Source: Haliclystus octoradiatus (lineage: Eukaryota > Cnidaria > Staurozoa > Stauromedusae > Haliclystidae). From it: a stretch of 64,000 nt of DNA. Made by a program: the position numbers and the translations under genes. The notes beneath the pieces were generated by a model, which was not told the DNA's origin, did not search any database, and saw nothing but the letters and a program-made list of their open reading frames with translations. Below, one piece after another: positions 49,910-63,100 of the stretch; position 1 is the stretch's first letter; the number at the start of each line of letters is the position of its first letter. The stretch spans positions 28,217,728-28,281,727 of the forward strand of contig OU744449.1 in the NCBI GenBank assembly GCA_916610825.1, given 5' to 3'.

Positions 49910-52900
49910 TTATTTGAATAAGTGAAATCTTAAATCGTCTTCTTTTCTAATCGTTTCACTTAATTTCTCAACTGATATTTGTCGCTTTGATTCTGAAAGA
50001 AAAAATATATTATTCAAATTTGCAATTAATGTGAAATACTTTTTGATAAACCTTGGACGTGTGTCACAACTAGTTTCATACTATATCTAGTAATAATTAA
50101 TAATTGGCGTGCAATCTATTTCGGCCACCTCCTTAGTTTAAACTTCACACCTTTTAAAAAGTTTGTTTTCTTTGAAATGTTTTAATTTTGACCATTTGGT
50201 GCTTTCTGTGAAAAAGGGGGAAATGCCAATATCATCCGTAAAGACAGGAGAAAAATAATTCAAAAGAATGCACTTTTTTTTGTTACTAAATACATGTAAC
50301 AATCAACCTTGGTCATTGGGAACTTTTTTCTTTTCAAATAAAATGCAAAATGAATAGAACATGGTTGTGTATTATGAATGCTGATGGCATGCAGTACTTG
50401 AGATTTATTTTACTAAAAGGAGCCTTATTCTGTTTAAACAATTCTGATACTTTTAGGTACAGTCACACGGACAATAGCGATGCACAACTGAAAACTTTGT
50501 GGTTGACTATGTTGAAAGTCGAACCCGTATAATTTTGAGAATAAGATTGTAATATATAAAAACGTGGACATTGTGTAGCCTCTTTTTAATCTTTTTTTTT
50601 TCATTTATATTGAGAAGGGCTTGACTATAACTTACTGTGCAAACACTGTCCTGCTTTGATTCTATTAATTATATCGTTTGATCGTTTCAACCCCCCTAGT
50701 GGGCCTTGCAGATTGAACACATTTCAAAAATATCTGATTCAGTCATATCTGACAAATTTGAATTTTAAAAATTAAATTGTCAACAATATTCCACGGATAT
50801 TATTATTATGAGATTTACTTACCCATGAAATATGTCCCTCGAATAGCCCGAAATGCTTTATCACAACTTTTCTTGCTGTTCATACTGCAACACAAAACGC
50901 TATTTAATATGTGGTAATTTTAATTACAGCTTCTCTCTCATTTTCTGTGCCATATTTAAACAATGCAATAAATGATATAGGACTAACGTTAGAGATAATA
51001 TTAAGCCAAACTCTTTGATGTACTCGTTGCCACTCCTATTTAATTCTGAATGAATCAACGCAAAATACCGGTACAGTTGAGCTTGCTTAATATCCCCCCT
51101 CTGGTACGGATGAAAAGCGGGACATTAAGCGAGGTAGGATTATGAGAGTTTGTATGGAGAATGGAAAATAGAAATCAGTTTATGTGGGGATATTAAGCAA
51201 GGTGGGACATTAAAGGAGGGGGTATTAACCGAGTCCAACTGTAATATAAGTGCTAATATAATATTGATAGATTAACACACAAAATAGACAAATAGGCCTA
51301 CCGGTAATTGAAAAATATTTGGAAATTGAAATAGGCTACTTCTTGGTTGTGGGTATAAGTCGGTGTCTGTTTTTTTGAATCAATTTTCAAGTGTTAAAAT
51401 CGACTTATACGCACTGATGTGGCAATTCAAACCTTACATCTTTTTTATTCCAACATAAAAAGGTTAGGCTACTGTTAATGGGCGAAGCATATGAACTAGG
51501 TTATAATAAAATAATCATATATAGGCTATATATATAAAGAATAGGCGGCAGTAGATTTAAAATAAAATAAAGCAGTAGGCTACACCAATTTAGTAAGTTG
51601 ATATTATTAAAACGTAGACCTACTAATTTTCGTTTATATTAATTTCTCTTAAAAGTAAAGTATTTGATGTGTTTTATTTCAACTTTTATTGCATTAAAGA
51701 AATTATTAAAACCAAGGATTCTTCATAATAACAATAAAATTATCTCTCTTCTGTGATGAATCAATTGAATTATTTGTCTGTTGATAAAATCAATTAGTTG
51801 CTAATGGAAAGACCATTTGTTTGCTGGACAATCTTTAATCAATAACAATATGTTTAGTAACTGTTTTCTTGTAATAATACAACAATAAGATTTCTTGAAA
51901 TGAGCTTCGGGAAGATATTTACCAAACAACTGCCCTCTGGAGTAATGCCAGTGTATTCTCGTGCTTCATTTCCAAAGAAAGAACTTCGCCATGTTTTGTA
52001 AACATTTTGTAGACATCCTATATTGAAATAAATAAAATGATAATTGTACAGTTACACAATAGTTAAATATGATTGGTTATTTTAGAAGACAAGTAGACAT
52101 ACTTCCTCTTCGGCCTGGCATGGGAGATCTTTCAGTAACAAAAAACATTCACGTGGCTGAAGTTTCTAAAAAGTTTGATAAATATTTATTAAATACACAA
52201 CAATAACAAAGACTTAACAAAAGTATACAAATATAGGATACTATATATTGCCAAAACAGAAATATGTTCTGCTCAGAGCACGAAAAGTTAAAATAACCTT
52301 GAGGTCTTTGATAGATAATATGTTAATTGTTGGTTCATGGTTAAAAGCAGGTTGGGCGTCTTCAAATTGACCCTCTTTGACCTAGAATACAAACAGTACC
52401 ATAACAAAAAGGTTATCACTGTAAGACTAGCCAAGGCAACTGACGCTGAAGCTTGTTTTGTAATTAATCGACATCTGTTGCCTTTGTAGATTAATTAGTT
52501 ACCTGGTCTTCGGGTTTTGGCTCTGAAAAGGTTGACCTAAATAGCAAAATGAAAATCTATTTAATCAAAATAGCTTTTTCAATTCGTGTTCTCTGTTAGC
52601 CCTGTGTCCAGGGTCCCACAAAAGTAGGAATCCTGCAATCCTAGTTGATTCCAGCAGGCTAGAACAAGTTTTTTATGATTTAATAGTCAAAATTCAATAA
52701 AAAAAAACTCAGGAAGCTACGGTATGACTATTGAACATGTGTTGTACGCATGTCCCCCGATACATATGGTAAACAAGGTGTTGTGCTTATACGGGGTGAC
52801 TATCAGTTCTCATGTGTAGTTTATCGAAAATGTAATATTATGACAGGAAAGTATTATTGTGTTTAAATTTACTGAATGGAAAACTTTGTATCAAACAGAT

Positions 52901-54059
52901 TTAAAGAACATGGTTCACAGACAAATAAAAATTTGGACCCTGATAAACTGCCATTTGTTCAATTTCTAGCTGCAAACCTTACAAAGTAAGACCTACAAAA
53001 TTCACTCACTTTTCTGTTCCTAGTGTGGGATAATCTTTCTTGTACTTGGTCTGCGAATAAAATAATGACTTTGTTTACAAATAGGTAATACTTCAATGAT
53101 GTTGGCAGGAAGATGACAAAGGATGTGGTAGATTTTTTGATAAAATAGAAAAATGGTACGAGACACTAATTACAGTGAAAACTGTAGGCATACCTATTAT
53201 AATGTAAAATCTAGATAATTGACCACTACATGACAGGTGGCCTTTGTATACAGGATTGATTCAATAGAAGTTATCAGGTCTGCAGAGTATGCCGTTTTTG
53301 CCAAAGTCTCGGGGATGGCATTGCCAATGTTGCAGAATGGAGAACGAGTTTGCAGAGTATGGCAGAGCCGCTCCCGATATAATATTTCAGCATCTCGAGC
53401 CCCCTTATTTCTTGGACGCCCCTGAGACCTTGTTGAAAAGCGTCCTTCTCTGCAAACTGGCTGGAGAGTCGATATTCTTGTATAAATACTCCAGTGGCCC
53501 GTTTTTAACAGGATTGCCTGTCTTGAAACATATCATTCAGTATCGTCCATTTCTCATAAAATTTTCATCGTCACATGCTTCACTGGGGCAATCATGCATT
53601 GATCTTTTTTGCGATCTAGCGGCTAGCCTAACACCCACGGACCACCCTGCCCGTGCCCTGGCCGGCCTAACACCTTTTGAGTTGGTCAGTTGGTCTCAAC
53701 GAAAATAAGTCTATCAAGCTTACAATAATTTTGCGCTCCACGCCAATGATATCTTCTGTTCCTGAAATTTGCGTCTCAAGCTTCGTGTCGACTGCACATT
53801 TTATTCTTCTGCCTCTGCCTTTGGGGCCAGCTGTAGACGGTAGACCAAGTTTTGAATTCAGTCGATCTGCATCACTTTGAAGCATGGGAATAGCAAGTTT
53901 ACTCAAATTATAAGCAGGTTTCCCTCTCCCACGACCATTCGGTATTATAATTGACGAGTTTGTGATTTCAGATTGCTCTACATTACTAACTAAATCGATT
54001 AAATCTTTCAATTTATATCGTTCTTTGATATTTATTGGCCAAGATCCTTCGACCTCCAT
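49910..54059 (-). CDS. RRM-like protein of unknown identity, 265 aa, complete
   Basis: Eight exons on the minus strand: 54059-53724, 53050-53010, 52536-52503, 52381-52298, 52165-52103, 52017-51923, 50884-50823, 49992-49910. Every junction is in phase and gives 265 residues. The N-terminal 112 residues (one exon) are basic with GRGRGKPAYNLSKLAIP and GPKGRGRR; a charged linker follows; residues about 162-245 look like an RNA-recognition motif: ECFLLLKDLP as the RNP2-like strand, VYKMFTKHGEVLSL, an RNP1-position strand (LLQRAVVCMNS) with weak aromatic content, then KAFRAIRGTYF. The weak RNP1 suggests protein or atypical RNA binding. RG-type repeats and an RRM point to RNA metabolism; I do not recognise the ortholog. 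The stop codon TAA is part of AATAAA. It is head to head with NOL11. Confidence 0.8.
51074..51241. mobile_element. 168 bp TA-flanked MITE-E (CAGTTG ends)
   Basis: TA (51072-51073, 51242-51243) flanks CAGTTGAGCTTGCTTAATAT and, inverted, CAGTTGGACTCGGTTAATAC. Repeated GGGACATTAAGC / GGGATATTAAGCAAGG words lie inside. A degenerate relative sits at about 35830-35935. Confidence 0.8.
52609..52735. mobile_element. Truncated hAT-like MITE (CAGGGTCCCACAA end)
   Basis: CAGGGTCCCACAAAAGTAGG, then GAATCCTGCAATCCTAG and CTCAGGAAG, match the minus strand of the 18077-18245 element. The opposite end is not found. Confidence 0.55.
53195..53275 (+). mobile_element. MITE-A, left half only
   Basis: GACCACTACATGACAGGTGG and CAGGATTGATTCAATAGAAG are present, then the match stops where the more GC-rich island begins. 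Confidence 0.6.
53276..53708. other. GC-richer island of unknown origin in RRM-gene intron 1
   Basis: About 430 bp with GC clearly above the flanks abuts the truncated MITE and the first RRM-gene donor. The plus strand is open for 139 codons (MPFLPKSRGWHCQCCRMEN onward, 53289-53708). I do not recognise it. It could be inserted foreign or retroposed sequence; no splice context supports it as an exon. Confidence 0.35.
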
Positions 54060-54113
54060 CTTTGTGGTTGACTCGATTTATTTCTCAATCTCTCTTTCAG
54101 TTTGTTATTCAAA
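54060..54113. promoter_or_regulatory. 54 bp spacer between divergent start codons
   Basis: The RRM gene ATG (minus, 54057-54059) and the NOL11 ATG (plus, 54114) are separated by 54 bp. On the plus strand the spacer reads TTTCTCAATCTCTCTTTCAG and then 13 bases to the ATG, which looks like a 3' splice site. Either a very compact bidirectional promoter or a trans- or cis-splice acceptor is possible. Confidence 0.5.
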
Positions 54114-57100
54114 ATGGCTGAATTGAGTGCTCCACGCGTTTTGTTGAAAGACAACATTGGAGCTGAAGTTTTTGCGTTTTCATTATTAAGAACTCACAAA
54201 ATAACACTTTCTTCTAATGAAAAAGGAATATCGGTTTATTGTGTAAGTATAATCTTATCTTATCTTGTTCTGCTTTCGTTTTTGACTCCCCCTCAACTGT
54301 GTTACATATGTTAGTTAATAATCTACTTTAATACTAGCCTAGTAGCCTACTAGGCCTATGTAATACAGTACATTGACACTTGTCCTTAAAACTTGGTCTC
54401 TTATAATTAACTAGACCTAGCCTAAGCTCAATAGACTATCACAGTTACATCTTGTCTTTTCTTTCTGCTCTCTCACTTCAGTTTCCAATGTTGACGGAAA
54501 CTCTTGTTAGTTCGCTAGCTGTTCTGTTATGAGACTTATATACTCCCTAGTCCATGAATCCTTCCCTACTATTTGGTCTTGGGTAATTCAAATGGCTAGG
54601 ATGGGCTAATAAACTAAGGAATATACATAATTATTGACTACGACAAACATTCTGGGCGATTCCATCAGAAGTGAAACCAAAAATTTTACAAGCGTCAAAA
54701 ATAAAGCAAGGAATTCAGACAAAAATCAATTGTTTTCTCTAAAATAGATACTTTTACCATCATTATATATATGTTTGATTGAGATTATAGACTTCGATGT
54801 GGATAAAATTAATGTTTTAGAGAGAGCGTCGAGTTGGCCGCTCGTGAATTTATGAAAACAACAACAAACTAAAACTTGAAATTTTGCGTTTTTTGTTCAT
54901 GATTTTCTAACAAAAATTACATCAATCAATATGAATTCACTTGTTTTGTATCATTAACTAGTAAAAATAAAGAATAATGAGTGTATTTTACCTTGAAATT
55001 ATATAAATGTTTCGATCACTTTCGGCCGCTGTCAGTCAGACACGAAAAAGTCCTAAATGTTTTGTTTACTCCACAGCGTGACACTTGATCGCTAAATCCT
55101 TTCGTATGCAAAGTAGAAAATAGCTCATTTGCATATTTGGCGGGAAATATTGCTCTTTTCATCAACGTCATCCTTTAAATCTGTGTGTCTGACTGACAGA
55201 AAATATTCATACGGACAGTTTCGACCTAAGCGCAACAGTCGGCATCTCAAAGCTAATGCCGTAATGATCATATAATCAAAGAAGCCGTGTGACCGCCTAC
55301 CCGTTGTTTTGGACACTTCGCACCACGTGGTAATTTGGGGTCGCTGTCGTCAATATTTAGTCATGCGTGTTGACCGTTTTATCGCATGCGAAATGGAAAT
55401 GGCAGTTCACTTGGCCTTGATGTTTAGAATATTATCTGTATGTGTGCTACATTTTGAACAAAAAGAACAACCAATTTACATTACCTGATGATTATAGATT
55501 TGGAAGGAATATATAAAAGTTTTAATAAAAGTGTATTACTTGTGTTTTATGTCAAGTTATGTCAGTCAGACACAAACTGCTTCGGAGAGGTTAGTCAGAC
55601 ACGAAATTTTGTCAGTCAGACACGAGAAACATTTGTTTATTATCGTATATATTTTGAAAGTATTTAATAAAATGAATAATATTTGTAAAGTATAGTATCT
55701 TAAGAACATGACGAGAGTGATTTTATTCTTCTTTATGCCAACACTTCGCAGAAATCTACAAATTTTCATCTCCAATTGGCAAAATGGCGAGCGTCCGTGT
55801 CAGTCAGACACGGACCTTAAACTTGCTGTAGTTTATTTATATTTTGAGTTATTGTGAATATTTTTACTTTGTGGAAATGTTTTTTTAGTAATAATTGATC
55901 AAACTTTGCATGGATGTTGATGCCCTATTCGAAAATATTTTCCGATGTGTCAGTCAGACACGATGGAACCGCCCTTCTTCTATTAATAAGTAGGTAGGAT
56001 CCGTCAACTAATGCCAGACTAAAAAGATTGTCTCTTGCGCGTCTGAGATGCTTGTCAATACGTAGATTTGCGCTCCCAGGAAAGGGGCGTTGCACCAGAA
56101 AATTTTCGCATTTTACTGTCGTAAATTATCTAATTTGTTGGTATTTTATGCTTGATTTCGACATTTTGACTGAACACAATTCGACTTTCCGCTGTTCATA
56201 GTGTTACTCAATAAATACAATAAAAGTTGTGGTTAACGACAGGGCTTGAAATAAGCGCCGGACATCGGACAATGTCCGGCATAAATTGCATTTTGTCCGG
56301 CAAAGTCAGTCAGTCAATGGTCAAAGTTGTCCGTCAATCTTTTGAAATAATTCTGAGTTTTATTTAATGATTAAAATAAATCTAAAAGTAGAATAATTAA
56401 TAACTTTAATAATATATAAAAGGAATGAATTCTCACATTTTAAGTATGGGTCTGCAACTCAATGCTATGTAAATTTTTAGCGTAGCCTAGTCTAGCTAGT
56501 GTTGTTTCAAGGCGTTATCTGGGCGGTTTCTTTGTTTTGTGCTCGCAAATGTTTGTTAATCACTCACACGCCCTATTCACAGTTGATTTTCAGCCGCATC
56601 ATTCAAAATTCTACTTCCTGTTTTAAATGTTTAAAACTTTGTGAACTGCGATAAAGGAAGTTCTGTTTATATATTCTAGGAAACTGATACCATAAATCCA
56701 AAACCAAAATCCCAGCAACAAGCTATAAATGACTCAAAAGTCTCATACCAGTTTTTCTACTTTGTCCGTATTTCTTTGAAAGTAATATAATGATTATGTA
56801 GGCAAGACAAGCGATCTCAAAACAATGGTTTGCATGAATAGTTTATGTAATTCAAAGCTGAAGTGATCAAATTATGCTGAATTCTTTTGTTTGTTCAAGT
56901 GTGAAAGGTCAACACCTGAGTGTGAATGACAATAACACGTGAGCAGTTTGAATGAATACAAAGCTACTGCGAGTAAAAGACTCGACCAACACTGAGAGAT
57001 TATTTACATTATAAAACTCTTTAAAACATAAAATAATTTATTTAATTTACAAACTAATGTGAAAAATTTAGCAGAGCTACACATTCCATCATAGCTAGAT

Positions 57101-60100
57101 CTTACTAGTTTTAAAATTGATTTTTCAAAACAAAACAAAATCAAATCAAATCAGAACCAAAAAGCCATAAATTTCCTAGATGTTTTTACGGAGATATGTA
57201 AACATCTTATTTATAAACAAACAAAATAAAATCGATTCAAAACATTTTGAGAAATATTAACTATAATTTAAGCATATTTGAAGAACCTTTAATATACAGC
57301 GGAGGTAATGTAAAACCTTGAAAATCGAGCCCAAAAACATGGCCCTGCACCAAGAAATATGAAACCATGACAAACTTTCTTTTTGATTTAATCAAATTCT
57401 AGGCAGGCTCTTTACAACTATAATCATCAGCTAAAAGGAGAGATTAGGCATTAAGGACACACAATATATTAGACCCAAAAAAAAATTATATCAATATTTA
57501 ACAATGAAAATTTGTCCGGCAAAGATCACCGTATGTCCGGCCAAAATGAGACTATGTCAGTCTACGTGTCCGGCGACCTAGCAAACGTTATTTCAAGCCC
57601 TGTTTAACGAAGTTTGCGGTGGCCCAGTGGTTATTGCGCCCACCTGTTTTGCAGAGGGGCGTCGACTCAATCCCCACACACAACCAAACTATGTTTTCAT
57701 TATTTCTTTTTGTTCTCCTTCAATAATGTTTTAATTTGATTTTATTATCATGCATCAATGTAAAACCAATTCTTCGAGATAGTTTTAAATTCCAACAGCA
57801 GTTTTGAGTCAGAAATTTACAACTGAAGTGGTCATTTCGTATTTACGGAAAACTAAGAAATTGTTCACAACGTCTCGCGATTTTCGCGCTACGAAAACTA
57901 CGTTGAACACAAAAAACCATAAGACTCGCCGGATTAACAATTTAGATTACACTTAAGAGAAGTGCCATTCTGACAAAAATATATTACGATAAAAAAAATA
58001 ACATGAGAACAAAGAGAGAAAAGTAGAATTTCTGCACCCAAAAAAATATAAATGCGACAAAATGCGCGCCTGAGAATCCAGACCGGACAAAAGCGCGCCT
58101 GAGAAGTCTGGAAGTAATGATGGACTCACATCAACATCATTTTGTATCATTTTTACCATTGTAGCGAATTGTAAATGTTATTGTTAATGCCATGTGATTT
58201 GTGTAGTGAAAAACCTCAGATCTGTTCTGCAGTGCCAGACAGAGCACGCGATATTGAAAATATATATAAATTGTTGTCATCTATCAAACGTCGTTCATTT
58301 CTGAACTATCGGATATCAGATCATCACATCATTACAGTCCTCTGAATTCCAAGTAATATTCGTTAGTTCAATCATATTAACTAAAAATAAATAAAATAAG
58401 AAATTAATTTGAATATAAATATAATTTGTAAACCTCTCCTTTGTATGTTCTCCATAAAAATTTGTTTTGAAATATATATAATGTGATTGAAAAAAATTAA
58501 GCTGGTCTGAAATTGGCCGTTATATATAAGTGGCTGTCTTCAGAAAACAATAGAATAATAGAACAATAGAATAGAAGTTCAATGGATTAAGCAAGACAAA
58601 ACAAAGGTATTTCAAATTCATCACAGATAAAATAAATGATAATTAATCGATCTTTGAGAAGCGCCATGTTTTATTGTACCTAAATTAGAATTTTTATTAT
58701 TTATATTTATATTTGTTTATATTTATTAAATATGATTTATAATAATTTAAATCAATTCAAGCTGTTAACATCACTACCATATAATAGTCGATGTTTAAAA
58801 GATTTACATACGTTGCATCCAATACGTTTCAACCTTTGACTGTAAGTTCAACAAGTTGTCGGTATCTCTGGTGCGCCATTGCCATAATCTGCAGCCTGGT
58901 CCTAAATTGCTTAATGCTACAGTAGAACTTAAAAGAGAAAGGTTTTATAGTGATCCTTGATTTGTAATCACTCTACAAAAAATATGTTAATGAGGGAGCC
59001 CTGGGGCAGGCACGAGAGAGTTCCTCCTAACAGTGGATTACCTCCTTTTCTGTCCAAACAAAGAAAGCGCTGATCTACCTATTGTTTTAATGTGGTTTTC
59101 AAGAGTTTTCTTTTCTTTTCGCTGAACTCTACTCTCATGCATGCCTGGGGGTAAAATAAAATGTAGTGCCAAACCCTTTTCAACAGGAAGGCCAACTTAG
59201 CTCTATATTAACATTGGAAGTGTTTTGATATAATTGGAACTTTAATCGACATATTTTGTTTTTCAGCCAAATGAAAAGAAAATTGTAAAATCATGGCCTT
59301 GTATGCTGCATGCCAGTCTAACATCAAAAGTTATCTACGAAGAAGAGAATCATCATTATGTTGCCATATTTGATAAAAAGGTATAATTATTAACTTTATT
59401 TCTGAAGAGATACTTTAGTCAACATCCCATATGGAAGTTACTAGTTATCCTGAATGATGTTATCAGAAGGCCCTCGTTTTAGCAATTTGAATTTTGAAGT
59501 TAAAACGTCTGCAACCTAGTAGAAGGATATGGACAAAATTAAGAAAAGGCCATGGAATTGTTCTAGCCTACGTTTATATAAATAGTCGAGGACACAATAA
59601 TTAAATTTCAAGGACATCATTTTCAAAGCTTACAGGACAATGTAAAATTTCTGACTTTTCAAATTGTTCTTTGTTTTAGAATGTTGCAATCTTCAATGAT
59701 TCAGATGCAACTCTTGCAGATGCCAAATTCATCAAAACGAAACTTACCAATATCGCATCAGCAGAACCATGTGCATCGTCATCTTGTATTTTCTTTGTCT
59801 CTGTTACTGGTGAAATTGCAGTTGCCAAAGATTCTACAGAACCAAGTTTACGTCATCTCACGTTTGGTAAATCAAAAAAAAATTCAAGGTATTTGGCATA
59901 TGCTCTGTATGCACTATCATCATCATTTATTCAGAAACATTTTAAGTTTGCATCAAACTGTTTTTCAAAGGACTGATCACTGTATACTATGCATGTGACT
60001 ATATTGAATCAGGTACGACACCTGATTGAATATTGATCTAGAATTAAAACTAAGTTCATAATTTTCAACCGAAACTTGATTGAAGCACGGTAAAGTATTT

Positions 60101-63100
60101 CTCACATCCGACAGCTCCGAGCAATAACGACACTTTTAACGCAAACAATCTTTTAACATTTGTTCATAAAACTTTGAGAAATCTTAGTCACGATTTTAGC
60201 ATCGGGCATTATTTATACCTATAAATAGTATAAGTATGAATGTCTTTGTGTAGTGTGTGTTTGCAATAGGCAGTTTTAATTCAGACAAAATTAACCCAGG
60301 AACAAGGTTGAGACATTAAAAACATATTGAAAATCTACCCCAAAACGAGGGTTACGCAGAAGTTCCACTTGTAATGAAAATACTGTATAATGTCTGATAT
60401 AAAGTCATTGAATAGAATCCTGATTGCTGATTCGTTGCTTTGTGTACGTGTTTTGGTCCTACTAGTCTACATGGATTTATGTTCAAGACTCAAATTCAGG
60501 ACCAGATCAATTTTGTGATTATTTACTTAAACTATTTGTCGTGCAAAATTGGTCACTTTCGATTGCTTGTGTTCATGCCACAATATAATCACACGTGCTT
60601 CATCTGTGCCAAAGGACTCATCGGAGACCTTTTTGATGTTGCAGCTTATTGATGATTTGTTGATCATGTCGTAGTTTAATTACTGTGCTGCTATTTTTCT
60701 GTAGAGGATTGCTTTTGGCTTCAGAGGTACCTTTGCCAACGAAACAATCTCCACAACTGATGCTGCTAATTGAACAGGTAATGTACAGTGAATGTAGGCC
60801 TACAGAATTTCATTTCCAGGTTTCAGATGTGATTTCATACAAGTTTAAATGGATTTAAATTATTTTTTAGCCAAAGTCTTATGTTATTCGGTTAGTATCT
60901 GCTTCGTTAAATCACGAAACAGACAAAGCGCATTCACTCCAAACAGTCGATTATGTTGTGAATGCACCTGGAAAGGTTAGTGGTCATCTATTTACCTGTG
61001 TCGTCTATTGCTCGCCTGTAACAACAACCAACGTCCAACAGAGTTAAATATTATTCTGATTGACTTTTTAATTTTCATGAAGTTGGTCACTTTAAATGGC
61101 TAAATGGAACCCTTCCCAATTAAGTTAAAGTATCGACAAGCAAATCTTCAAATTGACCAATGAGATTATTTATTTGAATAGGATTTACCTCAATATAATG
61201 TAATAGCGAAGAAGAATTAGTTCTCGCTTCTTCTTACACAGTCAGATTTGTTTGCCTGGTCTGTCATTCGTTGTATTTTGAATTGTAAATGACATCATCT
61301 CATTAGGCGTACTGTAAGGCGCTGTGAGAAGTGATATTCATTTTTCCATTTATGAGGATTTCAAGATTCAATATTCTCCATTAATATTTTATTCCTTTGA
61401 TTTGTTTTAGTGCAAAAAGGCTTTGTCGTATCTCATTTGTCGTTATTCGCATAATGTTATCATACTATGTGAGTAAATTATTTCTATTTTTCTATTTCAA
61501 AGAGGAAAAGTTCAGGATACTTAATAGATCATCAAGTGTTTAACCTAATCACAACTTACAAGAATGTCCTCACTCTAACACTTCCATTCTAACAACTCCG
61601 TTATTGAAGAGGCATAATTTAGCAATATGGGTTGTATTGCATCTCACTTATCAAACCAAGTCTATTGTATTGTGAACGTTCTTTGTTAAAGTAAACTATG
61701 CCTGCTGGGTAAAGAAGTCTTGTTAACATGTTTGTCATATTCATTTGGGATTTTAAATATTTATTATTAAATCTGGCTGTTCAATATTTTCAAATTGTTC
61801 TCATTCTGTTTGATATCTATATCAGAGGATATGATAAATGATTTAAAAGGCCCCATTGATGACTAATTAATGTTCAGCTTTCTATCAAAGCTTTTTTTGG
61901 TTATTCAGTGTAGGTTTTTCTTTTCTACCATTGAACCATATGTGTGCAAGCGTAACAGAGTTATTTTTGGTTATCAGTGAGTTGAACATTGTTGTTATGA
62001 TAATTATTCTTTTAGGGGACAATATGGAGCTGTGGGGTTATCCTTGTGAAAAGTCTTGGCATGCTAAGGAACATCTATCCAGTCATGAAGTAAATGGGAG
62101 ACTTCTAAGTGATGTTATCAGCAAGGATACAACAACAACAGCGAAAGAATCAAAGGTACATGCTGGTCATGATGATGTAATGATTTATATATCAAAGGTC
62201 AAACTTGAAAAAACATCAAAAGAAAATGTTGGAATGTTCTAAGATTCCAGAAGATCTAATGTTCTAAGACTGACCTTTTTGCAGGACCCTATGATGCACT
62301 GTTGTTATTAAAGAAAAAGTATTTATGCAATCCTATTCATTTACAGATTTAAAGTATTGTGCATGTTTAAAATGCACATGACATCAAAAAATGTTTTTCT
62401 CGGAATCGAGTATGGAGACAATTAATTTTCGATTTGGACTCTTATAGGCGGAGTTATTTTAAATAGATATTTTATTTAGAACAGATATGCCGATATCTTT
62501 GGGGTACCTTGTTGGCCATATGTGACTGAAATTGAGCTTGAATTATAGAGTTTAGAAAAGTTTTATTAGACTTCGATAAAGTTTTTCTGTCAAAAGACAC
62601 TCTTCTCCAGTGTCTTCTAACAGCAGTGTAATCCATCAACATTCAAATGATTCAGAATCAAATTGTTGCTCTTTGGGATAACTTGTTACTTTGACATTAT
62701 GAAGTAGAGTACAAAACGTTTGTCTTCTAGGTTTTTATTGGTGCTGTTGGTGGAAAGTATGTTGCAGTTGCCATTCAAAATGGCTGCAAAGGTAATCATA
62801 TATGACCAGCATAGTCTGTCTAGTGCCTACATTCACAGGCATGAGACGGTTCCTCCGATCAGCGGATCTCCTCCTTTTCTATCATCTCCAATACAAAGAA
62901 AACACTGATTGATCTATCTACTGTTTTAAGGAGGTTTTCAAGGTTTTCCTGACCTCCCTTTTGACTGAACTCTACTCTCATGCATGATTCAGTAAAATTG
63001 GTAAGCTGTTTCTGCCAGAAATCTAACCTACTGCTATTGAACTTATTGTAATGATATAGTAGATTCCTCATAGAAGTGTAATACTGAATTTGTATGATTT

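Noticed and set aside
60440-60652. A 70-codon frame in a NOL11 intron
   Set aside because: No splice sites in phase with neighbouring NOL11 exons and no similarity to the family.
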